Origin: Sporosarcina sp. D27
Lineage (GTDB): Bacteria; Bacillota; Bacilli; Bacillales_A; Planococcaceae
Assembly (NCBI RefSeq): GCF_000586555.1
Contig: NZ_AZUC01000047.1
Coordinates: 1 to 64,000, forward strand
Length of the DNA stretch: 64,000 bases
Reading direction: 5' to 3'
The notes under the pieces are model-generated. The model searched no databases, was not told the origin of the DNA, and was given only the letters and a program-made list of their open reading frames with translations. How positions within the stretch are numbered: position 1 is the first letter of the stretch; the number at the start of each line of letters is the position of its first letter. Below are positions 63,989 to 64,000 of this stretch, in pieces. The position numbers were made by a program, and so were the translations under genes.

Positions 63989-64000
63989 GACCATCACCTC

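Overview
The window is ordinary core chromosome of an endospore-forming member of the Bacillota, most likely Bacillales, family Planococcaceae/Caryophanaceae (Sporosarcina-like). The reasons are that gene content and order follow the Bacillus subtilis yqe-yqf-yqg segment almost gene for gene (lepA-hemW-hrcA-grpE-dnaK-dnaJ, floA-yqfCD-phoH-pgpH, dnaG-sigA, ispG/ispH, pbpA-sodA, the comG operon), that sporulation genes (gpr, spoIIP, yqfC, yqfD) are present, that starts are Gram-positive (strong GGAGG sites, frequent TTG/GTG) and that base composition is moderate. Departures from B. subtilis (single-chain GlyRS, no gluP/glcK, no yqeY, no pst operon, aroK behind comG) fit Planococcaceae. I see no prophage, insertion sequence, CRISPR array, tRNA or rRNA.

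Layout. 1-4.5 kb: glycine cleavage operon gcvT-gcvPA-gcvPB (minus strand) behind a sigma-A promoter, a glycine riboswitch and a terminator. 4.5-8.8 kb: comG pseudopilus operon (comGA to comGG) running directly into aroK. 8.9-14.4 kb: small yqg genes, an LTA-synthase family protein, yqgQ, yqgN, rpmG and a plus-strand two-gene unit of unknown role. 14.4-20.6 kb: pbpA, sodA, yqgC, a Na/Pi-cotransporter family protein, yqgB and a LysM-like protein. 20.7-28.8 kb: ispG, yqfW, the Zur-regulated znuC-znuB-zur operon, yqfT, nfo, cshB, yqfQ and ispH. 28.8-37.5 kb: yqfO, trmK, cccA, an acyl-CoA dehydrogenase, an unknown membrane protein, sigA, dnaG, yqfL and ccpN. 37.5-39.2 kb: T-box-controlled glyS. 39.2-49.7 kb: recO, era, cdd, dgkA, ybeY, pgpH, phoH, yqfD, yqfC, an unknown Pro/Gln-rich protein, floA and yqeZ. 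49.9-55.2 kb: rpsU, deoC, mtaB, rsmE, prmA and dnaJ. 55.3-64 kb: dnaK, grpE, hrcA (with CIRCE), hemW, lepA, spoIIP and gpr.

How genes work together. Glycine is sensed twice: free glycine by the riboswitch before gcvT and uncharged tRNA-Gly by the T-box before glyS (specifier GGC). Both isoprenoid [4Fe-4S] enzymes IspG and IspH are here. The sigA-dnaG, recO-era-cdd-dgkA-ybeY-pgpH-phoH and hrcA-grpE-dnaK-dnaJ-prmA-rsmE-mtaB blocks are classic macromolecular-synthesis operons, mostly with 4-14 bp overlaps or near-abutting genes.

I did not find a new multi-gene system. The most unusual signals are cis-regulatory: a perfect 15-bp inverted repeat that buries the ribosome-binding site of yqfC with a possible sporulation promoter in it, a similar ribosome-site hairpin before the LysM-like gene, a divergent second glycine aptamer, and an almost perfect Zur operator before znuC. 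Searches and alignments were not possible; function calls come from recognised motifs, length and gene order.
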